A stretch of 64,000 bases of DNA, taken from NCBI GenBank assembly GCA_041398705.1, contig JAWKUI010000001.1:372001-436000 (forward strand), given 5' to 3'. The translations under genes were made by a program, and so were the position numbers. The DNA comes from NORP259 sp041398705 (GTDB taxonomy: Bacteria > Planctomycetota > UBA1135 > GCA-002686595). How positions within the stretch are numbered: position 1 is the stretch's first letter; each line of letters opens with the position of its first letter. A model generated the notes under the pieces. The model searched no databases. It was not told where the DNA came from and saw only the letters and a program-made list of their open reading frames with translations. This document shows positions 37,811-46,578 of the stretch, piece by piece.

Positions 37811-38380
37811 ATGCAGACTCTCCCCAGGAAACGCAACCAACACGGCTTCTCCCTGATCGAACTCGTCATCGCCATGGCCATCCTGGCCATTCTGGTCGGT
37901 GTCGTGAGCATGCGGTCGGGCAACCTGCTTGAGCGCAGCAAGATCACCAAGATCACCCAAGCCGTGGACTCGATCAAAACCGCTGCGGTGCTCTACCACA
38001 CCGACACCGGCGCCTACTGCTATCACACCACCGGTACGAGCCGCCAACTGCTGAGCTCGACCGTCGCTGGCTGGGACGGCCCCTACGTCGATGACGGCGA
38101 CCTGGGCAAGAACAACCCCTACGGCCTGCTTTACATCGACAACACCCATGACGGCTTCGGCCGCGTGACGGGCTGGGACCTCGATGGCGACGGCACCGAA
38201 GAGACCACCGGCAACTGCAACGTCATCCTGCTGACCGGCATCACCCAGAACATGGCCCAGAAGCTGGACCAGCACTTCGACAGCGGCATGACCGGCGCTG
38301 GCGCAGCTACCTGGGACAAGGTCGGCCGCTTCCAGTGGGTCTCGTCGAACAACTCGGGCGTGATCTTCCTGTTCCAGTAA
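37811..38380 (+). CDS. Type II secretion / type IV pilin-like major pseudopilin (GspG-like)
   Basis: A protein of 189 residues with a class III prepilin signal: a short basic leader, then HGFSLIELVIAMAILAILVG, cut between Gly and Phe by prepilin peptidase. The long hydrophobic helix that packs in the pilus core follows. The C-terminal part has a pseudopilin-like aspartate-rich loop (GWDLDGDGTEE) and GPYVDDGDLGKNNPYG, similar to GspG calcium-loop segments. It stands alone, with no other gsp genes next to it, and is followed by a strong terminator. Probably a surface or secretion-system fibre subunit. Confidence 0.85.
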   Translation: MQTLPRKRNQHGFSLIELVIAMAILAILVGVVSMRSGNLLERSKITKITQAVDSIKTAAVLYHTDTGAYCYHTTGTSRQLLSSTVAGWDGPYVDDGDLGKNNPYGLLYIDNTHDGFGRVTGWDLDGDGTEETTGNCNVILLTGITQNMAQKLDQHFDSGMTGAGAATWDKVGRFQWVSSNNSGVIFLFQ

Positions 38381-38403
38381 GCCCGAACCGTCTGGGAAGA
38401 GAG

Positions 38404-38439
38404 CGCCGGCGCCCACTCAGGGGCGCCGGCGTTTTTTTT
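38404..38439 (+). terminator. Rho-independent terminator after the pseudopilin gene
   Basis: CGCCGGCGCCC (38404-38414) pairs with 38421-38431 around a 6-base loop, followed directly by eight T. The best canonical terminator in the window. Confidence 0.92.
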
Positions 38440-38483
38440 GTACCCTCACGGGCGCCGCAAGGCGCGTTTCGGGCCCGATGGCC

Positions 38484-40088
38484 TCACTCAAACTGCACGT
38501 CGACCGCCGTGGTGAAGTTCGACGTGGTCCAGGCTGGATCGCGGTGCCAGGCTTGGAAGGTGCGGGAGTCCCCCACCAACACCGGTGCCGGCCCCACAGC
38601 CGAGGGCAGCGCCTGTAGGTCGACGGGCAGCACAAACCGCCCCCCTGCATCGCTGGTCAGGATCTGCCCAGGCCCATTGAAGCGCCCCAGTAGACCCCCC
38701 AGGCAGAATGGCCCGACCGCTCCCGGCGGAACGACGCCACTCGCGGGGAATCGCCCCACCAAGAAGTAGCCGAAGACGCCGGCGGGCAGATCGTCCGCCA
38801 CGAGGTGGGTGTTCGCCTGGCCCACGTGCACCGAGCCCGAGACACTCAATTGCCCCACGAGACCGGAAGAGTTGGGGGTGGAGGCGCAAGAGCTACCCAC
38901 CGCGGTGCCGAACTCCAGATCGTGCCGATGGCGCAGGACAAAACCGGTGTTCGCGGTCAGTTTGCGCGTGCCGATCACGTCGACATCGCCATCTTGATCC
39001 AAATCTCCGATCCCCATGCCAATCGACGCTTGATCCAGGTTGCCGTTGCGCAGATCCACCCGCGGGCCGAGGGACCCGTTGCCCAGGTTTTCAAACACCG
39101 CAATGCGCACCAGAGTGTCGAAGGAATTCGTGTTGCTCGGACGCATGCAGACCACCAGGTCCGCATCTCCATCCCCGTCCACGTCCGCCCCCTGGGCCTC
39201 ATAGTAGAACGCGCTCCCCGGAGCGGGGTGTGCCGGGATTAGCACCTGGACAGGGCCGAAACTCGCGCTTCCCAGGTTCTCACTCCAACCGACGGAACCG
39301 CCGAACACGAGCATCAGATCCAGGTCTCCGTCGCCATCCAAGTCCGCTGGCACCGGCCCTTGGCAAACCGGCACACTTCCCGTGGAGGTGAACACCAGGT
39401 TGCCCGGGGTGGAGTCATTGCGCTTCCAAGGGATCGTGCCCATCTGCGGGCCCGGCAGGATCAGATCCAGGTCTCCATCCCCATCCAGATCGCCGACCGC
39501 GATCTGCCCATGGGTGTTCACATACGCGATCAGAACCGGACTCTGGAAGCCAGAACCGTTGTTTGCATACACCAGGACCATCTCCCCGGCGCTTTGGCTG
39601 GATGCTCCGACCACCATGTCGAGGTCGCCGTCTCCGTCGAAGTCGGCAAACCGCGCGCCATCGAGCAAATAGGCATTGAAGGGCGGCGCGGGGATCGGGT
39701 GTGAAGCCCAACCATTGCCCGTTCCATCGTTCTGAAGCCACACGGCGGTCGGTGTGCTGCCCGCCCAAGCCGTCACGATGTCCGGGTCGCCATCGCCATC
39801 CACATCGCAAGCGGCGGTCAGGATGGCGTTGTTGACCGAAGCAAGGATGTGGCCAATGAAGGGCAAGCCCCCTTGCGAGTTTTCAAACCAACTGATCAGG
39901 GTCGTTTGAAAACCACCGATGAGCACGTCCCCATCGCCATCCCCGTCGAAGTCCGCCACTTCGAGCTCGATCATGGACCCCATCGACATGGCCGGACTGA
40001 GCAATCCTTCGTTCCAGACATCTTGTCCAAACGAGCTGGTGACGAGCACGGCGGACAGCAGGGGCAGGCAGAGCGATCTGATTTTCAT
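38484..40088 (-). CDS. Secreted FG-GAP/VCBS repeat protein with shared C-terminal module
   Basis: A protein of 534 residues. The start at 40088 is supported by GGAGG upstream and the signal peptide MKIRSLCLPLLSAVLVTSSF. The body carries about seven VCBS/FG-GAP-type repeats with the calcium-binding core DxDGDGDxD (VADFDGDGDGDVLIGGF, FADFDGDGDLDMVVGAS, VGDLDGDGDLDLILPGP). These form a beta-propeller seen in integrin-like and carbohydrate-binding surface proteins. The last ~135 residues are the module shared in this window (FGYFLVGRFPASGV, LGRFN, TFQAWHRDPAWTTSNFT). A role in adhesion or substrate binding at the cell surface is an inference. Confidence 0.88.
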   Translation of the reverse strand: MKIRSLCLPLLSAVLVTSSFGQDVWNEGLLSPAMSMGSMIELEVADFDGDGDGDVLIGGFQTTLISWFENSQGGLPFIGHILASVNNAILTAACDVDGDGDPDIVTAWAGSTPTAVWLQNDGTGNGWASHPIPAPPFNAYLLDGARFADFDGDGDLDMVVGASSQSAGEMVLVYANNGSGFQSPVLIAYVNTHGQIAVGDLDGDGDLDLILPGPQMGTIPWKRNDSTPGNLVFTSTGSVPVCQGPVPADLDGDGDLDLMLVFGGSVGWSENLGSASFGPVQVLIPAHPAPGSAFYYEAQGADVDGDGDADLVVCMRPSNTNSFDTLVRIAVFENLGNGSLGPRVDLRNGNLDQASIGMGIGDLDQDGDVDVIGTRKLTANTGFVLRHRHDLEFGTAVGSSCASTPNSSGLVGQLSVSGSVHVGQANTHLVADDLPAGVFGYFLVGRFPASGVVPPGAVGPFCLGGLLGRFNGPGQILTSDAGGRFVLPVDLQALPSAVGPAPVLVGDSRTFQAWHRDPAWTTSNFTTAVDVQFE

Positions 40089-40233
40089 GGGAGCCTCCGG
40101 TGGCAGAGAGAGTGGCCGGAACCTCCCGGTTCCAGCCCCTTCACTTTGCCAATCCACCTCGAATCGCGAGGTTACAGACCTGAATTCCGCGCATTCGGCA
40201 AATCCGCCGTGCGCGGTAGCTTGCCCGCCCCCA

Positions 40234-42051
40234 TCACTGGAAATCGATGGCCAGCCCGTCCGTGAAGTTCGAGGTGCTGGTCGGGTTCAGGTCCCGGTAC
40301 CACGCCTGGAAGTTCCACGTCTGGCCCGCGAGGATCGCCGTGGGAGCGCTCGGCGTCGGGGTCTGGGTGAGATCAAGTGTCAATGATCCCGAGCCCGTGC
40401 CGCCGGTGAAGAAGATCTGCGGGATCTGGTTGTAGCGGCCGATGCTGGACACGAGGCACAAGTTGCCCTGGCTGCCGCCGGGGTTCGCGATCACCCCTTG
40501 GGTGGGCCCGACCAGGAAGATGCCGAACTGGTTCAGCGGCAATTGCGACGCGATCAATTGCACGTTGTTGTCGCTGGCCACATCCGAACCTTGTGCGCTC
40601 AGCGAACCCGGCAGGCCGGTCGAGTTCGGCACGCCCGAGCAGTAGACGGTTCCGAGGCCCGACCCGGCACCCCCGAGTTGGCCATCCAGACCGATCGCTT
40701 GCATGCGGATATCACCCGCATCCACCGCCGCGTCCGTCCACGCCAGCACGCCGAATCCGCCGGCCGTCATGGCCGTCGAGAGGCGCATCTTCTGGCTCGG
40801 CGTCGAAGCGACGTCGACCGTCGGCACATCGATCGCCCCCGACGCATCCACGTGCGCAGCGAACAATTGATCGGTACCGAACGCCGGCGCGCTCTCCCAA
40901 ACGACGAGCGCACCACCGGACCCGCCACCGGGCAGGACGCGCGCCATCGACTGGTCCGAGGTGCCCAGGGGCACCAGCACGGTTCCCGCCGCGCCCCACA
41001 CCAGGGAGCCGCTCGTGTCGATGCGCTGGGCGGAGACGCCGCGCATCGACTGGGTGCCGTTGAGCTCGGTCCAAGCGGCGTAGATGTTGCCATCGAGGGG
41101 CGAAACCCAGGCATCGGGGTCCACCCGCAATTGGCCCGCAACGGTGGCCACGGCCACGCCGTTGTGCGCAAACAGCTCGGTTCCGCTGGCGTCCATGCGC
41201 TGCACGAAACACTGCAGGCTCGGGCTGGAGGAGTACCAGGCGAAAACCGCGCCCCCGGCACCATCCGTGCGGAAGTCGGGGTAGTTGCCGAATTGCAGCG
41301 ACCCACCGTCGAACACCGGCAGGGGGCCCGCGCCCCAAAGCAGGCTCCCGGTCGAGCTGATCTTGTTCGCCTTGAGGTGCTTGGGGCTGGTGAAGTTTCC
41401 GGTTTGGTGCACCAGCGAGAAGATCGCGTCGTTGCCCGTCGCGTGCAGGCCCGCCACGGTGTACGTGCCGGCCGGCGGGGTGAGGGAAACCGCACTGCCC
41501 CACTGGGGCACACCGGCGGCATCGAGTTTCTGGAAGGAGGCTACGCCGTTGTCCATCCAGCCGACGATCGATCCGCCATCGGCGGTGCCGGTGATCTTCG
41601 GGTTCGCCACAAACGCCGCACCGCTGGTCAGCGCGACTCCGTTCACGCCCCACGGCTGGGCGCCGGTCGGGGTGACCAATGCCGCGGTCACTTCGATGCC
41701 GCCGGCGCGGTCATCGCGGAACACCACCAGCGCGTTTCCCGCTGCGTCCACCGACAGGCCATAGTCCTGGGTCGAGCTGAACGAACGATCCGCCACAAGC
41801 ACGCCGTTGTGCGGCAGCAATTCGTTGCCGGCGGCGTCGAGCTTCTGCACGCGAACGTCCCAGCCGCTGGCGATGCCGTCGAACCAGGAGACCCAGACAC
41901 CGCCGTCCGGGGTGGCCGCGAGCTTGGCGAGGTTCTGGTCGGAAGCGGCATCCGCGACGGCCAGCGGGGCCGCGGGGTCCGTGGACCATTGGGCGGAGGC
42001 GAGGGAGCACAAAAGGCCGGAGGCCACAGCGCAGGACAAGGTGTGTTTCAT
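40234..42051 (-). CDS. Secreted beta-propeller-like protein with shared C-terminal module
   Basis: A protein of 605 residues with signal peptide MKHTLSCAVASGLLCSLASA. The body consists of repeats of the pattern LDAAGNELLPHNGV, LVVFRDDRAGGIEV and ASGTELFAHNGVAVATVAG, a beta-propeller-like series common in planctomycete secreted proteins. The C-terminal ~140 residues carry the module NSTGLPGSLSAQGSDVAS, ASQLPLNQFGIFLVGPTQG, SIGRYN, AGQTWNFQAWYRD. No enzymatic residues are recognised. Next to the FG-GAP protein on the same strand, with which it shares only the C-terminal module. Confidence 0.82.
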   Translation of the reverse strand: MKHTLSCAVASGLLCSLASAQWSTDPAAPLAVADAASDQNLAKLAATPDGGVWVSWFDGIASGWDVRVQKLDAAGNELLPHNGVLVADRSFSSTQDYGLSVDAAGNALVVFRDDRAGGIEVTAALVTPTGAQPWGVNGVALTSGAAFVANPKITGTADGGSIVGWMDNGVASFQKLDAAGVPQWGSAVSLTPPAGTYTVAGLHATGNDAIFSLVHQTGNFTSPKHLKANKISSTGSLLWGAGPLPVFDGGSLQFGNYPDFRTDGAGGAVFAWYSSSPSLQCFVQRMDASGTELFAHNGVAVATVAGQLRVDPDAWVSPLDGNIYAAWTELNGTQSMRGVSAQRIDTSGSLVWGAAGTVLVPLGTSDQSMARVLPGGGSGGALVVWESAPAFGTDQLFAAHVDASGAIDVPTVDVASTPSQKMRLSTAMTAGGFGVLAWTDAAVDAGDIRMQAIGLDGQLGGAGSGLGTVYCSGVPNSTGLPGSLSAQGSDVASDNNVQLIASQLPLNQFGIFLVGPTQGVIANPGGSQGNLCLVSSIGRYNQIPQIFFTGGTGSGSLTLDLTQTPTPSAPTAILAGQTWNFQAWYRDLNPTSTSNFTDGLAIDFQ

Positions 42052-42264
42052 AGGGACGGGGATCGGAGTGCTGGCCCGTGCATTGTGCCCACCCTGGGCC
42101 TGGGCGCCATGGCCGTCCTCCGAGCCCAGCAGCGCCGGGCACGCGGGGCCCGCTCCGTCTCGAATCGTGACGCCGGTAGGCCCGGCAAAGTCCGGCCAGG
42201 GGCAGGAACCAGGGCTGCCAACGGGCTAGGATAGACGACTTCCCCCCATGCGGGAGTGAAAGCC

Positions 42265-43479
42265 ATGACCGACACGCGCCCTGAAGACCTGATCTACGAC
42301 TGGAACGACGACCCCGAACTGACTTTCGAGGTCGAGCTGGACGACGAAACCCTGCGTGACGGTCTGCAGAGTCCCTCGGCCCGGGATCCGAAACTCGACG
42401 AGAAGATCGAACTCATCCACCTGATGGAAGCCATCGGCATCCACACGGCGGACGTGGGCCTGCCGGGGGCCAGCGCCAAGGCGCGCGAGCACATCACGGC
42501 CCTCTGCAAGGAGATGGTCGGCATGCGCATCACCCCCAACGTGGCGTGCCGCACGGTCATCAGCGACATCGAACCCGCCGCCGAAGTCGCCCAGGCGGTG
42601 GGCGCGCCGGTCGAGGTCTGCGCCTTCATCGGCTCGAGCGCGATCCGCCAGTACGCGGAGAACTGGGAGCTCGACCGCATGGTCACGCTCAGCCGCGACG
42701 CCGTCGCCTTCGCCGCCAAGCAGAACCTGCCGGTGATGTTCGTCACCGAAGACACCACCCGCGCCAACCCCGAAACCCTGCGCAAGCTCTACGGCGCCGC
42801 GATCGAAGCCGGCGCGAACCGCATCTGCGTTTGCGACACCTGCGGCCACGTGACCCCGTCCGGCGTGCGCCGCCTCGTGGGCTTCGTGAAGGGTCTGGTC
42901 GATGAGTGGGGCGCGCACCACGTCGGCATCGACTGGCACGGCCACCGCGACCGCGGCCTCGGCCTCGCGAATGCCCTGGCCGCCATCGAAGCCGGCGCCA
43001 CCCGCGTGCACGGATCCGCCATGGGCATCGGCGAACGCACCGGCAACGTCGAGATGGACCTGCTGCTCGTCAACCTAAAGCTGATGGGCTGGTTCAAGGG
43101 CGACCTGACCAAGCTGAAGGAATACACGCTCAAGTCCGCCGAATACCTGGACCTGCCCTTCCCGAGCAACTACCCGGTCTTCGGCAAAGACGCCTTTGAA
43201 ACCTCCACCGGCGTGCACGCCGCCGCGGTGATCAAAGCCTTCAAGAAAGGCGACACTTGGCTCGCCGACCTGGTCTATTCCGGCGTTCCCGCTGCAACCT
43301 TCGGCATGGAACAGCAGATCGCCGTCGGCCCGATGTCCGGCAAATCGAACGTGATCTGGGTGCTCGAACACAACGGTATCGAAGCCACCCCCGAACGCAT
43401 CGATCGCGTACTCGACGCCGCCAAGACCTCGCCGCGTCAGCTTTCGACCCAAGAAGTGCTCGCGGCCGCAGGCGCCTGA
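42265..43479 (+). CDS. 2-isopropylmalate/homocitrate synthase-like DRE-TIM metallolyase
   Basis: A protein of 404 residues. ATG 42265 is preferred over a GTG three codons upstream, because GGGAG lies 9 bases before it. The catalytic TIM barrel has DETLRDGLQSPS (metal-binding Asp and catalytic Arg), the metal His pair in GIDWHGHRDRGLGLANALAA, and GSAMGIGERTGNVEMD. It condenses acetyl-CoA with a 2-oxoacid (Claisen type). The C-terminal allosteric LeuA dimer domain is missing, as in homocitrate synthases and feedback-insensitive relatives, and LRDGLQ replaces the usual LRDGEQ. The exact substrate cannot be assigned. Followed by a canonical terminator. Confidence 0.85.
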   Translation: MTDTRPEDLIYDWNDDPELTFEVELDDETLRDGLQSPSARDPKLDEKIELIHLMEAIGIHTADVGLPGASAKAREHITALCKEMVGMRITPNVACRTVISDIEPAAEVAQAVGAPVEVCAFIGSSAIRQYAENWELDRMVTLSRDAVAFAAKQNLPVMFVTEDTTRANPETLRKLYGAAIEAGANRICVCDTCGHVTPSGVRRLVGFVKGLVDEWGAHHVGIDWHGHRDRGLGLANALAAIEAGATRVHGSAMGIGERTGNVEMDLLLVNLKLMGWFKGDLTKLKEYTLKSAEYLDLPFPSNYPVFGKDAFETSTGVHAAAVIKAFKKGDTWLADLVYSGVPAATFGMEQQIAVGPMSGKSNVIWVLEHNGIEATPERIDRVLDAAKTSPRQLSTQEVLAAAGA

Positions 43480-43797
43480 TCCACGAAGCAGCAGCCCGGC
43501 CTATCGCGCCGCACACCTCCAGCGCCCGAGTCAGACTCGGGCGCTTTTCTTTTGTCGCAACCAAACGCAAACGCGCGTTCCAACAAGCAACACTTGTTGG
43601 TCCTTCAGTCAAATTAGAACTATCGGTGACAATCGATTGAGTGGTCTGTAGCTCCGTCGAATATGCGCAACGAAATCCGTTTCCTGTTGGCGGGATCCAA
43701 CGAATGCCATTCCAATCAAACGCGGCCGTCCATTCCGGACGTCCGATCTCAACCCTCTGAACGTGAAGTCGAATCCCCAAGCACGGCTTCCAACCCA
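43480..43797. other. Intergenic region with terminator and second hairpin
   Basis: A 318-bp gap between the LeuA-like gene and the candidate selenoprotein gene. It contains the terminator at 43521-43552 and a separate perfect hairpin CCAACAAG/CTTGTTGG (43580-43587 with 43593-43600, loop CAACA). Bases 43600-43660 are AT-richer than average and may hold the promoter of the next gene. I see no small gene. Confidence 0.5.
43521..43552 (+). terminator. Rho-independent terminator after the LeuA-like gene
   Basis: AGCGCCCGAGTC (43521-43532) pairs with 43534-43545 (inner pairs open to form a loop), followed by TTTTCTTTT. Confidence 0.85.
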
Positions 43798-45477
43798 ATG
43801 ATCCAACTGATCCTGCCTTTGACCCTGCAAGCCGCGGCGCTGAGCCCCGAGCTGCACCCCCCCGTCCTACTCTTCGCCAACGATCAAGCGATCGACGTCG
43901 TCACCGGGCACGCCGCCCCGCACTTCATCGACTTCGATGGCGACGGCCTCCGTGATCTGCTCGTCGGCGAATTCGGCGATGGTGACTTCCCCGTCGAACG
44001 CCTGCCCGAATCCGAACGCAGCCACCCGGACTTCGCCCAAGGCCGCCTGCGCATCTACCGCAACGTGGGCAGCAACACCGCGCCCGAGTTCAAGGACTTC
44101 GAGTATTTGCGCGCCGGCAAGGAATTCGCCTCGATTCCAACCACGTGATGCATCACGTTCTGTCCACAGTTTGTGGACTACGACGCCGATGGGGACATGG
44201 ACATCCTCTCCGGATCCTACACCGGGCAGGTCTACCTCTTCGAATGCACCGGCGGACGCGAGTTCAAGCAAGGCGTGTTCCTGCACAACTCCGATGGCGG
44301 AGCACTGACCACCAAGAACTCGGTCACGCCCGAACTGCATGATTGGGACCTCGATGGCGATCTCGATCTCTGGATCGGGACCCGTACCAGCGGTGTATTC
44401 GTATACGAGAACATCGGCACCCGCCGGAATCCGGTCTGGCGCAAGGAAGGCTACGCCTTGCACGACTCCAAAGGCGGCAAGCTGGAAGGTTCCAACGCGC
44501 ACCGCGCCGACTGGGACGGGGATGGTCGCTTGGACCTGATCCTCGGCAGCGAGCGCGGCGAGATCCGCTGGAGCCGCAACCTGGGCCTGGACGAGCAACA
44601 CAAGGTCATCTTTGCACCGATGGAGGTCCTTGTGCCCGCGTCGAAGTCCAACCCGCCCAAGGAAGGCGAGCTGCCGACGGAAATCGGATCGCGAACGAAG
44701 GTGTTCGTGACCGATTGGAATGGCGATGGATTGCCGGACCTTCTAGCCGGCGATGTCAGCTCCTCCATCAAGATGCTCCCGCCCCTGACCGAAGCGCAGG
44801 AACAGGAAAAAGCGGCGCTGATGCCCGAGTACGAGCGCTTGCGTTCGGAGTACTACGCGGCGTTGGCCGAGCAGAACAAGGCGTGGTCGGATACGGGCAA
44901 GATTCCCGAACCAGCCCGTCAGCGAGTCGAGGAGACGAGTGCCGCATTCATGCCTGTGGCCAAGCGCATGCATAAGTTTGACCGGGAGAAATACGTCACC
45001 CACGGGTATCCCTGGCTGCTCCTGCGCAAGGCCCCCGAGGTTTCCGACCCCGCACAATCGCCTCAGATCGTGTCCGAACAATCTGGGCCCGTGCACGTCG
45101 CATTGGAAACCGCCGTCGATCCCCGCGATCCCCGCATGCGGTCGATCACCCTCCGAATGGAAATCGCGGACGGCTGGCACGTCTACGCCCAGGTCCCCGA
45201 GGGCTGCGAGTACCCCGCCACCATGCCGGGCCTGACCCTGCCGGACGGTGCAAAGCAGGTTTCGACCTGGCAAACCCTTGGTACGGAGATCCTGCCCGCT
45301 GAGCCGGGCAAACCAAGCCTGTACGAATCTGAAGTGAGCTTCACCTGCAAGATTCAACTCGCCGATCCCGAGGCCGCCGGCGAAGCATCGGTACACTTCC
45401 AGGTCTGCGACGCGACGGTTTGCATGCCCCCGAAGACGGTCTCTCTGCCCTGGGGAATGACCGCGGATTCGGAATAA
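43798..45477 (+). CDS. Candidate selenoprotein: secreted FG-GAP/VCBS protein with DsbD-type C-terminal domain, in-frame TGA read as Sec117
   Basis: A single frame from ATG 43798 to TAA at 45477 is interrupted only by TGA at 44146-44148. If TGA is read as selenocysteine, the product has 559 residues. It has a hydrophobic start (MIQLILPLTLQAAAL), FG-GAP repeats before and after the TGA (FIDFDGDGLRDLLVGEF and FVDYDADGDMDILSGSY), and the motif IPTT-U-CITFCPQ at the TGA. The C-terminal ~120 residues resemble the DsbD N-terminal thiol-exchange domain (HVALETAVDPRDPRMRS; Cys537/Cys542 in QVCDATVCMPPKTV). A perfect hairpin with GTT loop begins 13 bases after the TGA. The TGA-flanking residues fit the protein family; a nonsense mutation or two separate genes are alternatives. 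Confidence 0.7.
44146..44178 (+). promoter_or_regulatory. UGA codon plus candidate bacterial SECIS hairpin
   Basis: TGA at 44146-44148 is followed by a perfect stem GTCCACA (44162-44168) / TGTGGAC (44172-44178) with loop GTT (44169-44171). The loop G lies 20 bases after the UGA. Published bacterial SECIS rules ask for an apical loop 16-37 bases from UGA, 3-14 bases long, with G in its first two positions; all are met. Confidence 0.68.
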
Positions 45478-45496
45478 ACTCCAAGCATCGAGTCCA

Positions 45497-45531
45497 TGCG
45501 CCCGCCCCGGCATATCGCCTGGGCGGGCGCA
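45497..45531 (+). terminator. Hairpin after the candidate selenoprotein gene
   Basis: TGCGCCCGCCC (45497-45507) pairs exactly with 45521-45531 around a 13-base loop, 20 bp after the stop codon; no T-run. Confidence 0.6.
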
Positions 45532-45748
45532 CTGCGTTTGAGAACAGCGTCGAACTCGCCAGGCAACCTCTCCCCTGCCATTCAACGCCGTGGGTGCGCT
45601 GCACGCGAGCCCGAGTCCATATCCGGTGGGCAAGGCGGGAGCTTCTCCACCTGGACCTTCTTTGTCCGGTTCATCGCTGCAGTCCGAATGCGATTGCGCA
45701 GGCAGGAAACTGGGCAACGGGTCCTGGAATCAGAAAATCGCCCGGAGC

Positions 45749-46450
45749 TCAGGCGGGCAGAATTCCGCTCCGACCGCCCATGGCACGCAATCGGCGGACG
45801 TATCCGGCATACTGAGACCTCATTCGCCTCAGGCATTCTGTACGGTCGTCAGGCGCGATCAAATCAGGGTTGACCGCCAATCGGATGCAGTCATCTGGTT
45901 CACAGAATCGGACATCGAGGCCGGCCTTTCGCCACCCTTGGGCGATGGAATCCGCCCAACCCAGCAGCCCCGCAGAAAAGCCGGCCTCCAGGTTCCGGAC
46001 CCACTCCGTCTTGCCAAGCCTCCGCGCCGTGCCTTGGGCGGCATTGCGCAAGGCATACAGGTAGACGGTTTGTCCACGCAAATAGAACGCCATCTCGAGG
46101 TGCCCCGTGCCGAAGTGGCTGCGCAAGAGCAGGTACCGATAGGCCCAGGACGGTATCGGCGAGACCCTGCGCCGGGCGCAGAGCAATCCATCCCGCTGCC
46201 CCGAAGCTCGCGTGTGGCACCTGGAGTGAAGGCTCAAGACCCATCCCGCTCGCCTGGACTCCCCAAGCACGGCAGCGGGCAGCAATGCCGCGGCAAGCGC
46301 GGGATCCACCCTGAAGTGCCGTAGGCGATTGATGCCAGCCCTTGCACCCGTTGCGACCAACACGCGATACACCGCCCGTCGCAGCGCACCCATCCGGGAG
46401 CGAAAGCGAGGCCGAACATCCGCGAATCGCATGGATCGGGAGATTTCCAC
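45749..46450 (-). CDS. Hypothetical Arg-rich protein
   Basis: Up to 233 residues from a GTG at 46450 (an ATG six codons later is an alternative). The composition is rich in Arg, Leu and Ala; the best protein-like segments are SWAYRYLLLRSHFGTGHLEM and EWVRNLEAGFSAGLLGWADS. No signal peptide, TM helix or known motif is evident. GC content is a little lower than in the neighbours. Another minus-strand frame is open over part of the same stretch, but its composition looks less natural. Divergent from the hydrolase gene at 46579. Function unknown. Confidence 0.5.
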   Translation of the reverse strand: MEISRSMRFADVRPRFRSRMGALRRAVYRVLVATGARAGINRLRHFRVDPALAAALLPAAVLGESRRAGWVLSLHSRCHTRASGQRDGLLCARRRVSPIPSWAYRYLLLRSHFGTGHLEMAFYLRGQTVYLYALRNAAQGTARRLGKTEWVRNLEAGFSAGLLGWADSIAQGWRKAGLDVRFCEPDDCIRLAVNPDLIAPDDRTECLRRMRSQYAGYVRRLRAMGGRSGILPA

Positions 46451-46578
46451 CCGGCCAGTCTATCCGGGCCCCTGGCAACTTGCAGGGATGCGGCCGCGTA
46501 CCTCCCTCCTACCTCGGAAACCAGGCTTGCCCCGCCGCCCTCCATGGGCCAAGGTGTGCGGCCCCCTATCCCCGCCCC

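Noticed and set aside
30852..37856. An open frame of 2334 codons on the plus strand
   Set aside because: It runs antisense through clear minus-strand genes (esterase, DUF2239, lepB, mgtE, aspartokinase). Its translation is rich in Arg, Gly, His and Gln without domains, as expected opposite high-GC coding DNA.
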